From Psychrobacter urativorans (GTDB lineage: Bacteria > Pseudomonadota > Gammaproteobacteria > Pseudomonadales > Moraxellaceae): a DNA stretch of 64,000 bases. Positions 9,173 through 18,145 of this stretch are shown here, piece after piece. The position numbers and the translations under genes are program-made. How positions within the stretch are numbered: the first letter of the stretch is position 1; every line of letters begins with the position of its first letter. Location: NCBI RefSeq assembly GCF_904846695.1, contig NZ_CAJHBR010000003.1, forward strand, positions 211,448 through 275,447, in the 5' to 3' direction. The notes under the pieces were generated by a model. The model searched no databases. It was not told the origin of the DNA and saw only the letters and a program-made list of their open reading frames with translations.

Positions 9173-10188
9173 TGTTTAATTTTGGCGATGTTTTAGATTT
9201 ACCTCTGATTTGGGGTGGCTTAATTGCCTTAGCAGTATTCATCTACGTCTTGCTAGACGGTTTCGATTTAGGCTGTGGTATTTTGTTCCCATTCGCAGGC
9301 TCGGATAAAAACCGTAGCCGAATGATGAACTCCATTGCGCCTTTTTGGGACGGTAATGAGACTTGGTTGGTATTAGGAGGTGGTGGTTTGTTTGCCGCCT
9401 TTCCAGTAGCCTACGGTATCATTATGACTGGACTCTATTTGCCGGTTACTTTTATGCTGTTCGGTCTGATTCTACGCGGAGTAGCTTTTGAATTTCGTTT
9501 CAAATCTTCTACTGGCCGCTACGTATGGGACACCGTATTCTTTATTGGCTCAATCAGTGCCGCTTTTTTCCAGGGCGTGATGTTAGGGGCTTTAGTACAA
9601 GGTCTTAAGGCTAGTAATCGCTTGTATAGCGGTGGTCCATTCGACTGGCTAACCCCTTTCGCTATCATGTGTGGTATTGCAGTCATTATCGGTTATGCTC
9701 TACTTGGCTCTACTTGGTTGATCATCAAAACTGAGCATAAGCTACAAGTATGGGCAAGAAAAGTCTCTGGATGGCTGCTAATGGCACTCATATTAGCGAT
9801 GATCGTAGTGACTATATTCATGTATTTCTCCGATATCAAGGCACTCGAAGGCTGGTTTAGCTTCCCAGGAATACTATATCTTGCACCGATGCCAATTATC
9901 GTGGTGCTACTGTTTTACTTTATGCGTAAAGACCTCAGTAGTGAGCGTGAATATCGTCCATTCTTATTGACAGTGGCCCTGTTCTTAATGGGCTACATTG
10001 GGGTTTGTTTTGCGATATTCCCTTATATTGTCCCTTATCAGATGACTATTTATGAGGCAGCCGCTGCCGATACTTCGTTATCCTTTATGTTAATTGGTGC
10101 TGGCATTATGCTACCGATTATCTTGAGTTATACCGCTTTTGCTTACTATACCTTTAAAGGTAAATCTAATCACGAGCCTATGTATTAA
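9172..10188 (+). CDS. cydB: Cytochrome bd ubiquinol oxidase subunit II (CydB/CioB)
   Basis: 338 residues with about eight to nine membrane helices, typical of CydB. The N-terminal helix and loop with LLDGFDLGCGILFPF and FWDGNETWLVLGGGGLFAAF are the family signature. This subunit holds the oxidase dimer together and is needed for heme insertion into subunit I. It begins on the last base of the cydA stop codon. The 38-codon gene at 10290 follows after 101 bases in the same direction and probably belongs to the same operon. Confidence 0.95.
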   Translation: MFNFGDVLDLPLIWGGLIALAVFIYVLLDGFDLGCGILFPFAGSDKNRSRMMNSIAPFWDGNETWLVLGGGGLFAAFPVAYGIIMTGLYLPVTFMLFGLILRGVAFEFRFKSSTGRYVWDTVFFIGSISAAFFQGVMLGALVQGLKASNRLYSGGPFDWLTPFAIMCGIAVIIGYALLGSTWLIIKTEHKLQVWARKVSGWLLMALILAMIVVTIFMYFSDIKALEGWFSFPGILYLAPMPIIVVLLFYFMRKDLSSEREYRPFLLTVALFLMGYIGVCFAIFPYIVPYQMTIYEAAAADTSLSFMLIGAGIMLPIILSYTAFAYYTFKGKSNHEPMY

Positions 10189-10289
10189 TAGTTAGTGCTA
10201 AGAGTACTAACTGACAGGACTAACAGGGGTTGTTGATAACATAGCTGTTAGTCAGTAACACGGCTATGAGTCATTATGAAGAGGTTATA

Positions 10290-10406
10290 ATGAAAAATCT
10301 AAGTAAAAAACAATCGCAATGGGCCTGGTTCGTTGGTTTATATTTAGCTGGGTTTTTGACTATCTTTACTATTGCGCAGTTGATCAAATTGGCAATGGGT
10401 GTCTAG
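10290..10406 (+). CDS. Small single-helix bd oxidase subunit, DUF2474/CioX-like
   Basis: A 38-residue frame reading MKNLSKKQSQWAWFVGLYLA and onwards. It has a short basic N-terminus, one hydrophobic helix of about 22 residues with a WFVGLYLAG core, and a tiny tail. Small one-helix proteins after cydB (CydX, CydH, and the DUF2474 type with cioAB) are known accessory subunits that stabilise the heme sites. The WFVGLYLAG pattern fits the DUF2474 type, from memory of the family. A purine-rich GAAGAGG lies before the ATG. It is below usual gene-calling lengths and easily missed. A terminator follows directly. Confidence 0.75.
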   Translation: MKNLSKKQSQWAWFVGLYLAGFLTIFTIAQLIKLAMGV

Positions 10407-10437
10407 TAGTTAAGCTAATAACTAACTGGGTTAACAT

Positions 10438-10478
10438 AAAAATGCAGCGCTAATGATCTCATCAGCGCTGCATTTTTG
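10438..10478. terminator. Bidirectional rho-independent terminator
   Basis: Perfect 11-bp stem: aatgcagcgct at 10441-10451 and agcgctgcatt at 10464-10474, with A-rich 5' and T-rich 3' flanks. It can terminate both the bd oxidase operon from the left and amgK-murU from the right. Confidence 0.85.
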
Positions 10479-10532
10479 TTTATCGTTTTTAACAGCGAAC
10501 TATATTAGATCTAAGCTAACCTCTAAATTCAA

Positions 10533-11261
10533 TCAAGCACCCCGATGAGCGCCTGCTCCTTTAGTGTCAATAAAAGTATTTATCTGCTCTAGACGGGCCG
10601 CTGTACCGACATCTATCCAGTTATCAACAATAACTTCAGCTGTGACTTGAAACTTGATCATAGCCTTGCGTAACAAAGGTCCCAGCGCTGAAGCTTGACC
10701 AGTCACTAGGCCATCGAGCAGCCTTGGTGATAGTACACTGATGCCAGAAAAAGTATATTTATCAGCACCCGCCACAGCGTGCTCGCTGGCTAAACCATTA
10801 TTGATAGCAAAATCACCATTATCATTATGCTCAGGATTATCAATCAATAGTAGATGAGCCTGTTGATCAGGGCCTAAAGTATAGTCGACCAGCTGCGAAA
10901 AATCATAGGTTGTCCATATATCAGAATTAACTAAGACAAAGGGCGCATTTTGCAGTTTTCCCGTCTGTAGGGCCTGAAATATGCCACCAGCAGTTTCAAG
11001 TGGTTCATCTTCCTCGACTGACCACTGCAGCTTAACGCCATACTGCGCGCCATCGCCTAGCGTGGCCATTAGCTTATCAGCAAGCCAAGAAGCATTAATA
11101 GTGATATCGGTAATACCTGCCGCTTGCAATGCTTTGATATGCCAAACTATTAGCGGCTGCCCCCCTACCTCAACTAAAGGTTTTGGGGTATCGAGAGTCA
11201 GTGGCCGTAAGCGTGTACCTTTACCCGCTGCCAAAATCATTGCTTGCTTTATGACCGACAT
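10533..11261 (-). CDS. murU: N-acetylmuramate-1-phosphate uridylyltransferase MurU
   Basis: 242 residues, one nucleotidyltransferase domain. The N-terminal LAAGKGTRLRPLTLDTPKP (residues 10-28) is the nucleotide-binding signature of sugar-phosphate nucleotidyltransferases. The short length without a hexapeptide-repeat tail fits MurU rather than GlmU or RfbA. MurU makes UDP-MurNAc from MurNAc-1-phosphate in the recycling pathway that bypasses MurA. The pairing with amgK, 23 bases upstream, makes the call strong. AAGGAG precedes the ATG. Confidence 0.9.
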   Translation of the reverse strand: MSVIKQAMILAAGKGTRLRPLTLDTPKPLVEVGGQPLIVWHIKALQAAGITDITINASWLADKLMATLGDGAQYGVKLQWSVEEDEPLETAGGIFQALQTGKLQNAPFVLVNSDIWTTYDFSQLVDYTLGPDQQAHLLLIDNPEHNDNGDFAINNGLASEHAVAGADKYTFSGISVLSPRLLDGLVTGQASALGPLLRKAMIKFQVTAEVIVDNWIDVGTAARLEQINTFIDTKGAGAHRGA

Positions 11262-11284
11262 AAGCGCTCCTTATTTTTGTAAAA

Positions 11285-12439
11285 TTAGATATATTGCTGA
11301 GCAAACCTACTTTGATAAGCGGGCAGAACGCTGTCTACTAACCAAGTATTAAATGGCAATACCGCGCGTTTGATGTCATCTGTACCATGAGCACCCAGCC
11401 ATTCAAGCTCGAATATTAAATCAGTCATCACTTTTGGGATATCAGCTAAGTAACGGCTCTTACCATCACGCTCATATAGACGAATAAAAATCCCCAGCAC
11501 TTTTAGATGGCGCTGAACCCCCATAACATTCACATCGTTTTCAAACTGTTTAGCACTAGGCGCAGTGACTAATTGCGCTTGCTGCTGGCGCTGCCAAAAG
11601 TCGTGGATCCATTGCGTTATTTGAGTCTCTGGCCATTCAACATAAGCGTCGCGCACTAGTGACACTAAGTCATAGCTATAAGCACCTACTACTGCATCTT
11701 GAAAATCAATAATACCTAACTTAGCAGGATCTGCCTGATCTTGCATTAGATTGCGACTGTGGTAATCACGATGAACGATCACTTGCGGCTGTGCCAAAAT
11801 ATCTTTGATCAAAGCCAGCTTTAAAGTATCCCACAGCGCTTTATCCAGCGTAAGCCCAATATAAGGTATAAACCAGTCACTGAACAAGTCCATTTCACGA
11901 TCTAGCAGTGCGGTATCATAATCTGGCAATTGATATTGATTTTTAGCGACCTCTACAGGCACCTGTTGCAACTGTATTAAGGTTTGCATAGCCAACTGAT
12001 AGTATTCATCGATTTGCTCAGCCCTAGCATCCGTCAGAAGATAGGCAAACTCTATCGAGCCAAAATCTTGTAATACTAAAAAACCTTGTGCTAAGTCTTG
12101 AGCAATAAGCTTGGGTACATTTACCGCTGGACTCATCAGCTTAGCGACGGCAATGAACTGCTGCATGGCGTCTTGCTCATCAGCCGAATCCATAACCATA
12201 TAATGCTCTGGCGGTTGCTCACCTGCATCGAGTAATTGTAGACGATGGTATTGACGAGCGCTGGCATCCCCAGGCAAGCTGACTAAAGTAAAAGGTTGGC
12301 TGCCAAATACTTGTTGTAGCCAAAGCTGTAACTGCTGTAAGCGATTATCGTCTATACAGTCCGCACTTTTATTAGAGGAAAGCGCCGCTGCACTAGGGGT
12401 AGTATCAATACTAAGGGGTATATTAGTCATAAAGAACAT
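11285..12439 (-). CDS. amgK: N-acetylmuramate/N-acetylglucosamine kinase AmgK
   Basis: 384 residues of the aminoglycoside-phosphotransferase fold. The catalytic loop HRDYHSRNLM near residue 225 and the metal site IIDFQDAVVGAYSYDL are clear. AmgK phosphorylates the anomeric position of MurNAc or GlcNAc in the cytoplasm. It is first in a two-gene operon with murU and divergent from lptD, an arrangement also known in pseudomonads. The start is uncertain: ATG at 12439 or at 12427 (MTNIPLS), neither with a strong ribosome site. The first about 30 residues are Ser/Ala-rich and not conserved-looking. Confidence 0.88.
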   Translation of the reverse strand: MFFMTNIPLSIDTTPSAAALSSNKSADCIDDNRLQQLQLWLQQVFGSQPFTLVSLPGDASARQYHRLQLLDAGEQPPEHYMVMDSADEQDAMQQFIAVAKLMSPAVNVPKLIAQDLAQGFLVLQDFGSIEFAYLLTDARAEQIDEYYQLAMQTLIQLQQVPVEVAKNQYQLPDYDTALLDREMDLFSDWFIPYIGLTLDKALWDTLKLALIKDILAQPQVIVHRDYHSRNLMQDQADPAKLGIIDFQDAVVGAYSYDLVSLVRDAYVEWPETQITQWIHDFWQRQQQAQLVTAPSAKQFENDVNVMGVQRHLKVLGIFIRLYERDGKSRYLADIPKVMTDLIFELEWLGAHGTDDIKRAVLPFNTWLVDSVLPAYQSRFAQQYI

Positions 12440-12927
12440 CGCCGGTTAAATATAGTGATAAATCAGGCAAATACTTGCTAAAATGGCAAACTATCTACAA
12501 ATAGTTAATGGTTTAATTTGGCCTTGACAATAAAGGTCAAAAATTAAAAGCTTAGTCAGTAATGCTTGCTAATAATATCAAGTATAAAATTTCAGTTATA
12601 AAAATTGATGAATAGTGTAGCTGATTTGATTTTTTTTGACTATCATAAGTCGTCAACAATCATATATTGGCTAATCATTAAATAGCTGCCGGTTAATTAT
12701 TTGATTCAATATTGGCTCATTAACTATATAATCCTCAAATAGAGGACTATATCGATATAGACTAACACTGTTTGCTATTGTGAACAGTATAGATAGCATA
12801 TAGCCGTTGTTGAAGCGCAAATAACCGTTAAAGCTTGTTAAATTTGTGGTTAATAAACAGTACTTGCGGCTAATAAATAGTAAAAGTAAGTCGTCATCCA
12901 TTAGACTTTGTAATCATAGGTGTGCCC
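12440..12927. other. Divergent promoter region between amgK and lptD
   Basis: About 490 AT-rich bases that must hold promoters for both flanking genes. A 76-codon minus-strand frame at 12671-12901 has a composition like translated AT-rich noncoding DNA and was not called. No terminator or RNA gene was recognised. Confidence 0.4.
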
Positions 12928-15900
12928 TTGTTATATTCTCCGCTTTACCAAAGCATTCGTCTGATTTTATTTGGCGCCTTAAGTTTGACTGGGTTGAGCG
13001 TAAGCGCAGCTGAGTTAGCAGCTGCAAATCCGCAAATAGCGGCAGCTTTAGTGGCGGATAGTCCTACTATTGCCAGTACTAACTTGCAAAAAGACTCTAA
13101 TGCTAACCGTTCCTACACGGATAACAGCTACTTTGATCAATCCTATAATCAAAGCAATGCTAATACTGTGGCGCTTGCTACTGAAGAGCTAAACGCTGCT
13201 GAAGAATTGAGCGCTGAAAACAATATAGCAGTGACGGCTATTACAGAGGATACTAGCGAAGCTAATGTTAATACTAACGATATAGCTGAGCAAGGCAAGC
13301 GCTCTTCTACCCCTAAAGCACAGACTACTGCTGCAAGTAAATCGTCGACTACCACTAGCAGCCGTCTCAATGTAAAAGATGAAAGCGTGCAAGAGAGCCT
13401 CGTGCGTTTAGCAGAGTTCTATGAATTAACTCCAGATTCGAAGTTCGATAAAGGCTTAAATAAGCCTACTACTAATACCCAGTCAAATAGCGAAACGTTA
13501 CGCCCATTAGGTTCTGACCTAAAGCTACTTCCCAACTCGGTAGATAGTGCGCAACGTTGCGAAGGCCAATGGGTCTACCCTACTAACAACCCAAACTACC
13601 AACGCGCAGTTAACGAAGCTAATGGTAATTTAAACAATAATCAAGATAACTTTGCGCCGAATGCCAACTCCAATACGGCTCCTGATGGTAAGTCTGCGCT
13701 ATTTGCAGAAGCCGATTACGGCTATTATGACAATGTTGATTATGCTGAGCTTTCAGGGAATGTCATCATTGACCAAGGGATGCAGCATATTGAGGCCGAA
13801 AAAGTAGTACTAGACTTAACTACCGGTGTAGCTGCCGCTCAAGGCAAAGTGTTGTTCACCAATAAAGCGACCAGCAACAATAGTAGTAGTAATAGTAATA
13901 ACAGTGTTGGCAGCAATAGTGGGCGAAATATCTTTGCTAACCGCAATAGCCAACCTACGCTTACCGAAAAAGCTTCTGATGGTGGCCTGATTGGGGTAGC
14001 CGATAGCTTAGCTTATAATACAGAATCGGGACAATCGACAGCTTACGGGGTTGCATTTGCTAGTGTACCTCTACAAGCGCACGGTTATGCTGAGCGTCTT
14101 AATCGTCCTAACGATAGCCAATATGAGCTGGACAATGTAATGTTCAGTACTTGTCCGCCTACTGATCGTAAGTGGCAGCTGGAAGCTAAGAGCATTGATT
14201 TAGATACGGATACTGGTCGTGGTAAGGCTTATGACACCACCTTCCGCATAGCTGATATTCCAGTATTTTATCTGCCTTATTTTAACTTCCCTATTGATGC
14301 TCGTCGTAGTAGTGGCTTCTTACTCCCTAGCGCTAGTATCGGTAGTGAGAACGGTCTTGAGATTGATGTTCCTTATTATCTCAATCTAGCTCCTAATTAT
14401 GATGCCACTATTAATACTCATATTTATACCAACCGTAATCCTATGCTCTCAGGTGAATTTCGCTACCTGACTGAAGGCTATGGTGAAGGGGTATTCAGCG
14501 GTTCTTACTTACCCAATGATAAAAACTATGACGGCGAGGATCGCAGTAGCTTTTTTTATGATCATTACTGGTCCTCCTCTAGCATTCCACGCTTAAGCGG
14601 TGATGCTAAATACAGCTACGTCTCAGATTCAGATTACCTGAACGACTTCGATACTTTAGGACTGTCAGACAATACAGTCAATCTACCTACACGGGCACGA
14701 CTCAACTATTATAATGACTATGTGAATGGTGAGCTTAAGGTTGAAACCTTCCAGACTCTAGATGCCTTTAATGATAATGGTCAGGCGCTACAAGACAAAG
14801 ATAAGCCCTACTCACGCTTGCCACAGTTGACTCTAGATTACCGTTTGCCTTGGGCGAAGAGTTTCGACATTACTGGGGTTCACGACTCCGCCTACTTTAA
14901 AAAATCTATCAATGATGGCTCAGAGGCGGAAAAAAGCGGATTGCGTGTCTATAACAAACTTAGCGCCGCTTATCCGATAGAAAAATCTTGGGGCTATATC
15001 AAACCTAAAGTTAGTTTGCAGCATTTATATACCTCCTACGATCAAGACAGCTTAGCCGATAACTCGCTGGATCAAGAGAATGGCAGTCAGTCAGTATTTG
15101 TACCTCAAGCCAGTATTGATGCAGGGCTATATTTATATCGTGCAGGCTCGCCATTCGGCGCTTTTGATAACACTATGGGCGGCTACCAGCTAGTAAGTCC
15201 TCGCTTGAAATATACTTATTCACCGTTTGAAGATCAGAACGATATCCCTAACTTTAACACCCGTATTGCCTCAGTTAACTATGACCAACTGTTTTCTGAT
15301 AGCTGGTTCTTAGGCCATGATCGCTTGCAAGATTTGCATGCTATCACCCCTGGAGTTAATTATCGTTACATCGATGCAACGGGTGTGACACGTTTTGATG
15401 GTAGCATTGCAGAGCAGTTTTACATCGATGATGGTCGTGTTACCCTCGATGGGGATAACCAGCTGTTTAATACTTCATCATCAGGAATGGTCTGGAATAG
15501 TAGTTTGCAACCTTACAACAATGTCTGGGTTGATTTGAGCGGAGCGCTCGACAACAGTTATAATCTAAACTTTATCACTACTGAACTACGCTATCAGCCT
15601 TCTAATAACAGTCTATTCAACATCGGTTATGTCAAGCGTCAAAGCGATGAAAACACTAATCAGTTGCCGTTATCAGCTGTTACCGCTTCTGCTATCTTCC
15701 CTGTAAATAACAATTGGCGGGTGATAGCACAAGGTCAATATGACCATCGCCGCGATAAAATACTAGATGCTTTAGTTGGGGTGGATTACGAAGATTGCTG
15801 CTTTGGTTTTGCCGTTTATGGCCGTCGTTATTATAATGACTTGAATGTCAGAGATGAACCTACGCAAGCAGTAATGGCTGAAATTAGATTGAATGGTTTG

Positions 15901-15984
15901 GGTAGTGGTAATAGTCGCCTGACGCGTCTGCTCTCTGACAAGGTGTTAGGCTTTGAGCCGGTACAAACCGCTTGGAAAGATTAA
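12928..15984 (+). CDS. lptD: LPS-assembly outer-membrane protein LptD
   Basis: Outer-membrane barrel that with LptE inserts LPS into the outer leaflet. About 1018 residues, longer than E. coli LptD (about 780). After a signal peptide (cleavage near ...SVSAAE) comes a low-complexity Asn/Ser/Thr/Ala stretch to about residue 200. An OstA/LptA-like beta-jellyroll follows (YAELSGNVIIDQG, HIEAEKVVLDL), interrupted by another Asn/Ser run near 315-345. The barrel starts at DIPVFYLPYFNFPID. Cysteines in CEGQWVYP, STCPP and EDCCFGF are placed for the inter-domain disulfides the family needs. Start: TTG at 12928 sits five bases after AGGTG; the in-frame GTG at 12922 overlaps that site. surA follows. Confidence 0.93.
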   Translation: MLYSPLYQSIRLILFGALSLTGLSVSAAELAAANPQIAAALVADSPTIASTNLQKDSNANRSYTDNSYFDQSYNQSNANTVALATEELNAAEELSAENNIAVTAITEDTSEANVNTNDIAEQGKRSSTPKAQTTAASKSSTTTSSRLNVKDESVQESLVRLAEFYELTPDSKFDKGLNKPTTNTQSNSETLRPLGSDLKLLPNSVDSAQRCEGQWVYPTNNPNYQRAVNEANGNLNNNQDNFAPNANSNTAPDGKSALFAEADYGYYDNVDYAELSGNVIIDQGMQHIEAEKVVLDLTTGVAAAQGKVLFTNKATSNNSSSNSNNSVGSNSGRNIFANRNSQPTLTEKASDGGLIGVADSLAYNTESGQSTAYGVAFASVPLQAHGYAERLNRPNDSQYELDNVMFSTCPPTDRKWQLEAKSIDLDTDTGRGKAYDTTFRIADIPVFYLPYFNFPIDARRSSGFLLPSASIGSENGLEIDVPYYLNLAPNYDATINTHIYTNRNPMLSGEFRYLTEGYGEGVFSGSYLPNDKNYDGEDRSSFFYDHYWSSSSIPRLSGDAKYSYVSDSDYLNDFDTLGLSDNTVNLPTRARLNYYNDYVNGELKVETFQTLDAFNDNGQALQDKDKPYSRLPQLTLDYRLPWAKSFDITGVHDSAYFKKSINDGSEAEKSGLRVYNKLSAAYPIEKSWGYIKPKVSLQHLYTSYDQDSLADNSLDQENGSQSVFVPQASIDAGLYLYRAGSPFGAFDNTMGGYQLVSPRLKYTYSPFEDQNDIPNFNTRIASVNYDQLFSDSWFLGHDRLQDLHAITPGVNYRYIDATGVTRFDGSIAEQFYIDDGRVTLDGDNQLFNTSSSGMVWNSSLQPYNNVWVDLSGALDNSYNLNFITTELRYQPSNNSLFNIGYVKRQSDENTNQLPLSAVTASAIFPVNNNWRVIAQGQYDHRRDKILDALVGVDYEDCCFGFAVYGRRYYNDLNVRDEPTQAVMAEIRLNGLGSGNSRLTRLLSDKVLGFEPVQTAWKD

Positions 15985-16232
15985 TAAGCCGTTAAAGGAT
16001 AGTTCAATAGCTATAGGCTTATAAAATAGCTAAAGTTTCATTGACTAGCTAAATGGTCTATAAAAAGCACTAATGTTATGAGGGTTGCCAACCTTTAGCG
16101 ACTCAATGCCTTTGTTGTATTAAGTTATACTAAATATTTTTAATAGCTAGCTAAGCACTGATAGTTAATTAAGCCTTTATAGATACAGTCACACAACTCC
16201 CATCTTATAAGATGATAGTGATCAGGAGCATT

Positions 16233-17633
16233 ATGAGAATTTTTTGTTTACGTCAGACCAGTAGTGCGGTGTTATTAGTAATGAGCGCTGGACTTGCTTT
16301 GAGTCTTAATGCTCAAGCAGCAACCGTCAAAAACCAAGCTGCTGCGACCAGTAGTAGTACTAGCGCTAGTCAAAGTACTAGCAATCGTCTGACTGCTAGT
16401 AACAGTACCGACGGTATTATTGCGCTAGTTAATGACAATGCTATCTTAAAGAGCGATTTAATCAACGCGGTCATTCAGACTCAATTGCGTGCAAAAAATG
16501 CCGGTCAGCCGTTACCCAATTCTGCTCAGCTCCAGTCTGAAGTATTAAATTCCTTAATTCTGCGTGAGTTACAGCTGTCATTAATTAACCGTGTTGGTAT
16601 TAAGCCTGATGAGGCAGCTATTAATCAGCGCCTAGCAAAAATCGCTGAAGCCGAAGGCCTCGATAGTCTTAGCGCTCTACAACAACGTATGGATTCCCAG
16701 CAAGCTGGTGGCTACGCTAGTCTACGTAGTAAGCTGATTGAGGACGCTGCTATTCAAACCTTACAGCAACGCCAAGTCAGCAATCGTGTGCGCATTAGTG
16801 AACAAGATATTGATTCATTCTTGGCCTCACCTGAAGCCAAACGTCTCAATCAAAGCGAATATCAAACTATCCACGTGCGTGTGCCCTATATCGATGATTA
16901 TAACCGCTTATCACCAGCACAACGTGCTGAAGCTTTAGCAGTAGCAGAAGCATTGCGTAAGCGCTTACAAGCACCAAATGTAGACGTAGATGCTGCTGTT
17001 GCTGCTGTTCAAGGTAGCTATGCTATACCACTACAAGGTGGTGATATGGGCTTTCATAAAGCAGCGGCGCTACCTACTGAGTTATCTAGTGAAATCACTA
17101 AGCTTGCCGTAGGTGAAGTTAGTGCACCGCTTGTAACCCCTGAAGGCATCGATATCATAAAGCTGGCTAATAAAAAAGACAGCGATAGCATGATTGTGCC
17201 TCAGTGGCGTACTAGTCATATCTTAATTAAAGTTGATGACTTACAAACTGATGCTCTTGCTGAACAAAAAATTAATGACCTTTATAATCAGCTGCGCCAA
17301 GGAGCTGACTTTTCAGCACTAGCGGCTACTTATTCTGACGATCCCGGCTCAGCAGGACGCGGTGGTGATCTAGAATGGGTTAGCGAACAAGATATGATCG
17401 GTCCGTTTGAAGCGGTAATGAAGAACACTAGCGTTAACGATTATTCTGCGCCCTTTAAGACTCAGTTTGGCTGGCATATCTTAAAAGTGGCAGACAAGCG
17501 TCAGTATGATGCTAGTAGCGAGTATCGCCGTAATATGGCTCGTCAAGCTCTATACCAGCGTTTAGCGCCACAAGCCCAAGAAGATTGGTTGCAAGAGCTA
17601 CGTGCCGGTGCTTATATTCAAGTGCTTGAGTGA
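16233..17633 (+). CDS. surA: Periplasmic chaperone and peptidyl-prolyl isomerase SurA
   Basis: 466 residues with a signal peptide (cleavage after LNAQA) and an Ala/Ser/Thr-rich linker. The SurA N-domain follows (GIIALVNDNAILKSDL, then SLINRVGIKPDEAAINQRLA), then two parvulin domains. The second is canonical (RTSHILIKVDD, FSALAATYSDDPGSAGRGGD, FGWHILKV). The first, about residues 205-320, is more divergent. SurA escorts outer-membrane proteins, LptD among them, to BamA, so its position after lptD is functionally coherent. ATG at 16233 is chosen because AGGAG at 16224-16228 precedes it; the longer ATG at 16212 lacks one. Confidence 0.93.
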   Translation: MRIFCLRQTSSAVLLVMSAGLALSLNAQAATVKNQAAATSSSTSASQSTSNRLTASNSTDGIIALVNDNAILKSDLINAVIQTQLRAKNAGQPLPNSAQLQSEVLNSLILRELQLSLINRVGIKPDEAAINQRLAKIAEAEGLDSLSALQQRMDSQQAGGYASLRSKLIEDAAIQTLQQRQVSNRVRISEQDIDSFLASPEAKRLNQSEYQTIHVRVPYIDDYNRLSPAQRAEALAVAEALRKRLQAPNVDVDAAVAAVQGSYAIPLQGGDMGFHKAAALPTELSSEITKLAVGEVSAPLVTPEGIDIIKLANKKDSDSMIVPQWRTSHILIKVDDLQTDALAEQKINDLYNQLRQGADFSALAATYSDDPGSAGRGGDLEWVSEQDMIGPFEAVMKNTSVNDYSAPFKTQFGWHILKVADKRQYDASSEYRRNMARQALYQRLAPQAQEDWLQELRAGAYIQVLE

Positions 17634-17698
17634 TAGCTAGATAATAGCTAAGCGGTGTTGAAGATTCACAACTAGACACTGCTGAGAGTTAACCATTA

Positions 17699-17730
17699 GG
17701 GCCTATATTATTATATAGGCTCTTTTTTTA
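17699..17730 (+). terminator. Rho-independent terminator of surA
   Basis: Perfect 8-bp stem gcctatat / atataggc (17701-17708, 17713-17720), loop tatt, then a T-rich tract. Confidence 0.85.
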
Positions 17731-18145
17731 TGCTAACCGTTATCACTTTGAAGCTATTTGATCTCATTAATTTACTGACAAGAAAAAACCCAAACCTTGG
17801 GCAATAGGTTCGGGTTTTAGTTTATTTAGCAGATTGTTATTATTTTATCCTTGCTGACTCATCCTAAGTCATACACGCTAGTTTGTAACAAAATAGACTA
17901 CTCTATAGTCATGCTACCAGCGTCTCAACACCGCATCCTTACTTATCCTTGTGTCGATGAGGGTATTGTAATGCAAAGCTAAGGATTCGCCTAGACGCTA
18001 AAAGCCCCAATCGATGTAAGCATTTGCTTACAATATTTGGATGAGTTTTTAATACGGCTTAGCTAATAAAATAAAACACCAGTCATCTTAACCAAAATCG
18101 TTATTTATTAATTACTATCACTACCTTAAGGTGATGATTGGTTTT
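17731..18145. other. Convergent intergenic region with several hairpins
   Basis: No gene seen. It holds aacccaaacct / aggttcgggtt (17787-17797, 17806-17816, one mismatch, then tttt), a second terminator-like hairpin. It also holds a perfect gtaagc-attt-gcttac hairpin at 18016-18031. A 17-base sequence at 18054-18070 recurs exactly at 20851-20867. Near 18079-18146 a long-looped stem, accagtcatc / gatgattggt, ends in TTTTTT and may serve the convergent gene. Confidence 0.5.

Noticed and set aside
12524..12560. TTGACA followed by AT-rich DNA as an lptD promoter
   Set aside because: No acceptable -10 hexamer at 16-18 bases and it is about 400 bases from the start.
12671..12901. 76-codon minus-strand frame upstream of lptD
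   Set aside because: Composition is that of translated AT-rich noncoding DNA, there is no convincing ribosome site, and it would occupy the amgK/lptD promoter region.
13860..13945. Runs of AAT/AGT/AAC triplets that looked like a microsatellite or CRISPR-like repeat
   Set aside because: In frame within lptD and encoding an Asn/Ser loop; irregular spacing and no spacer structure, so not a CRISPR array.
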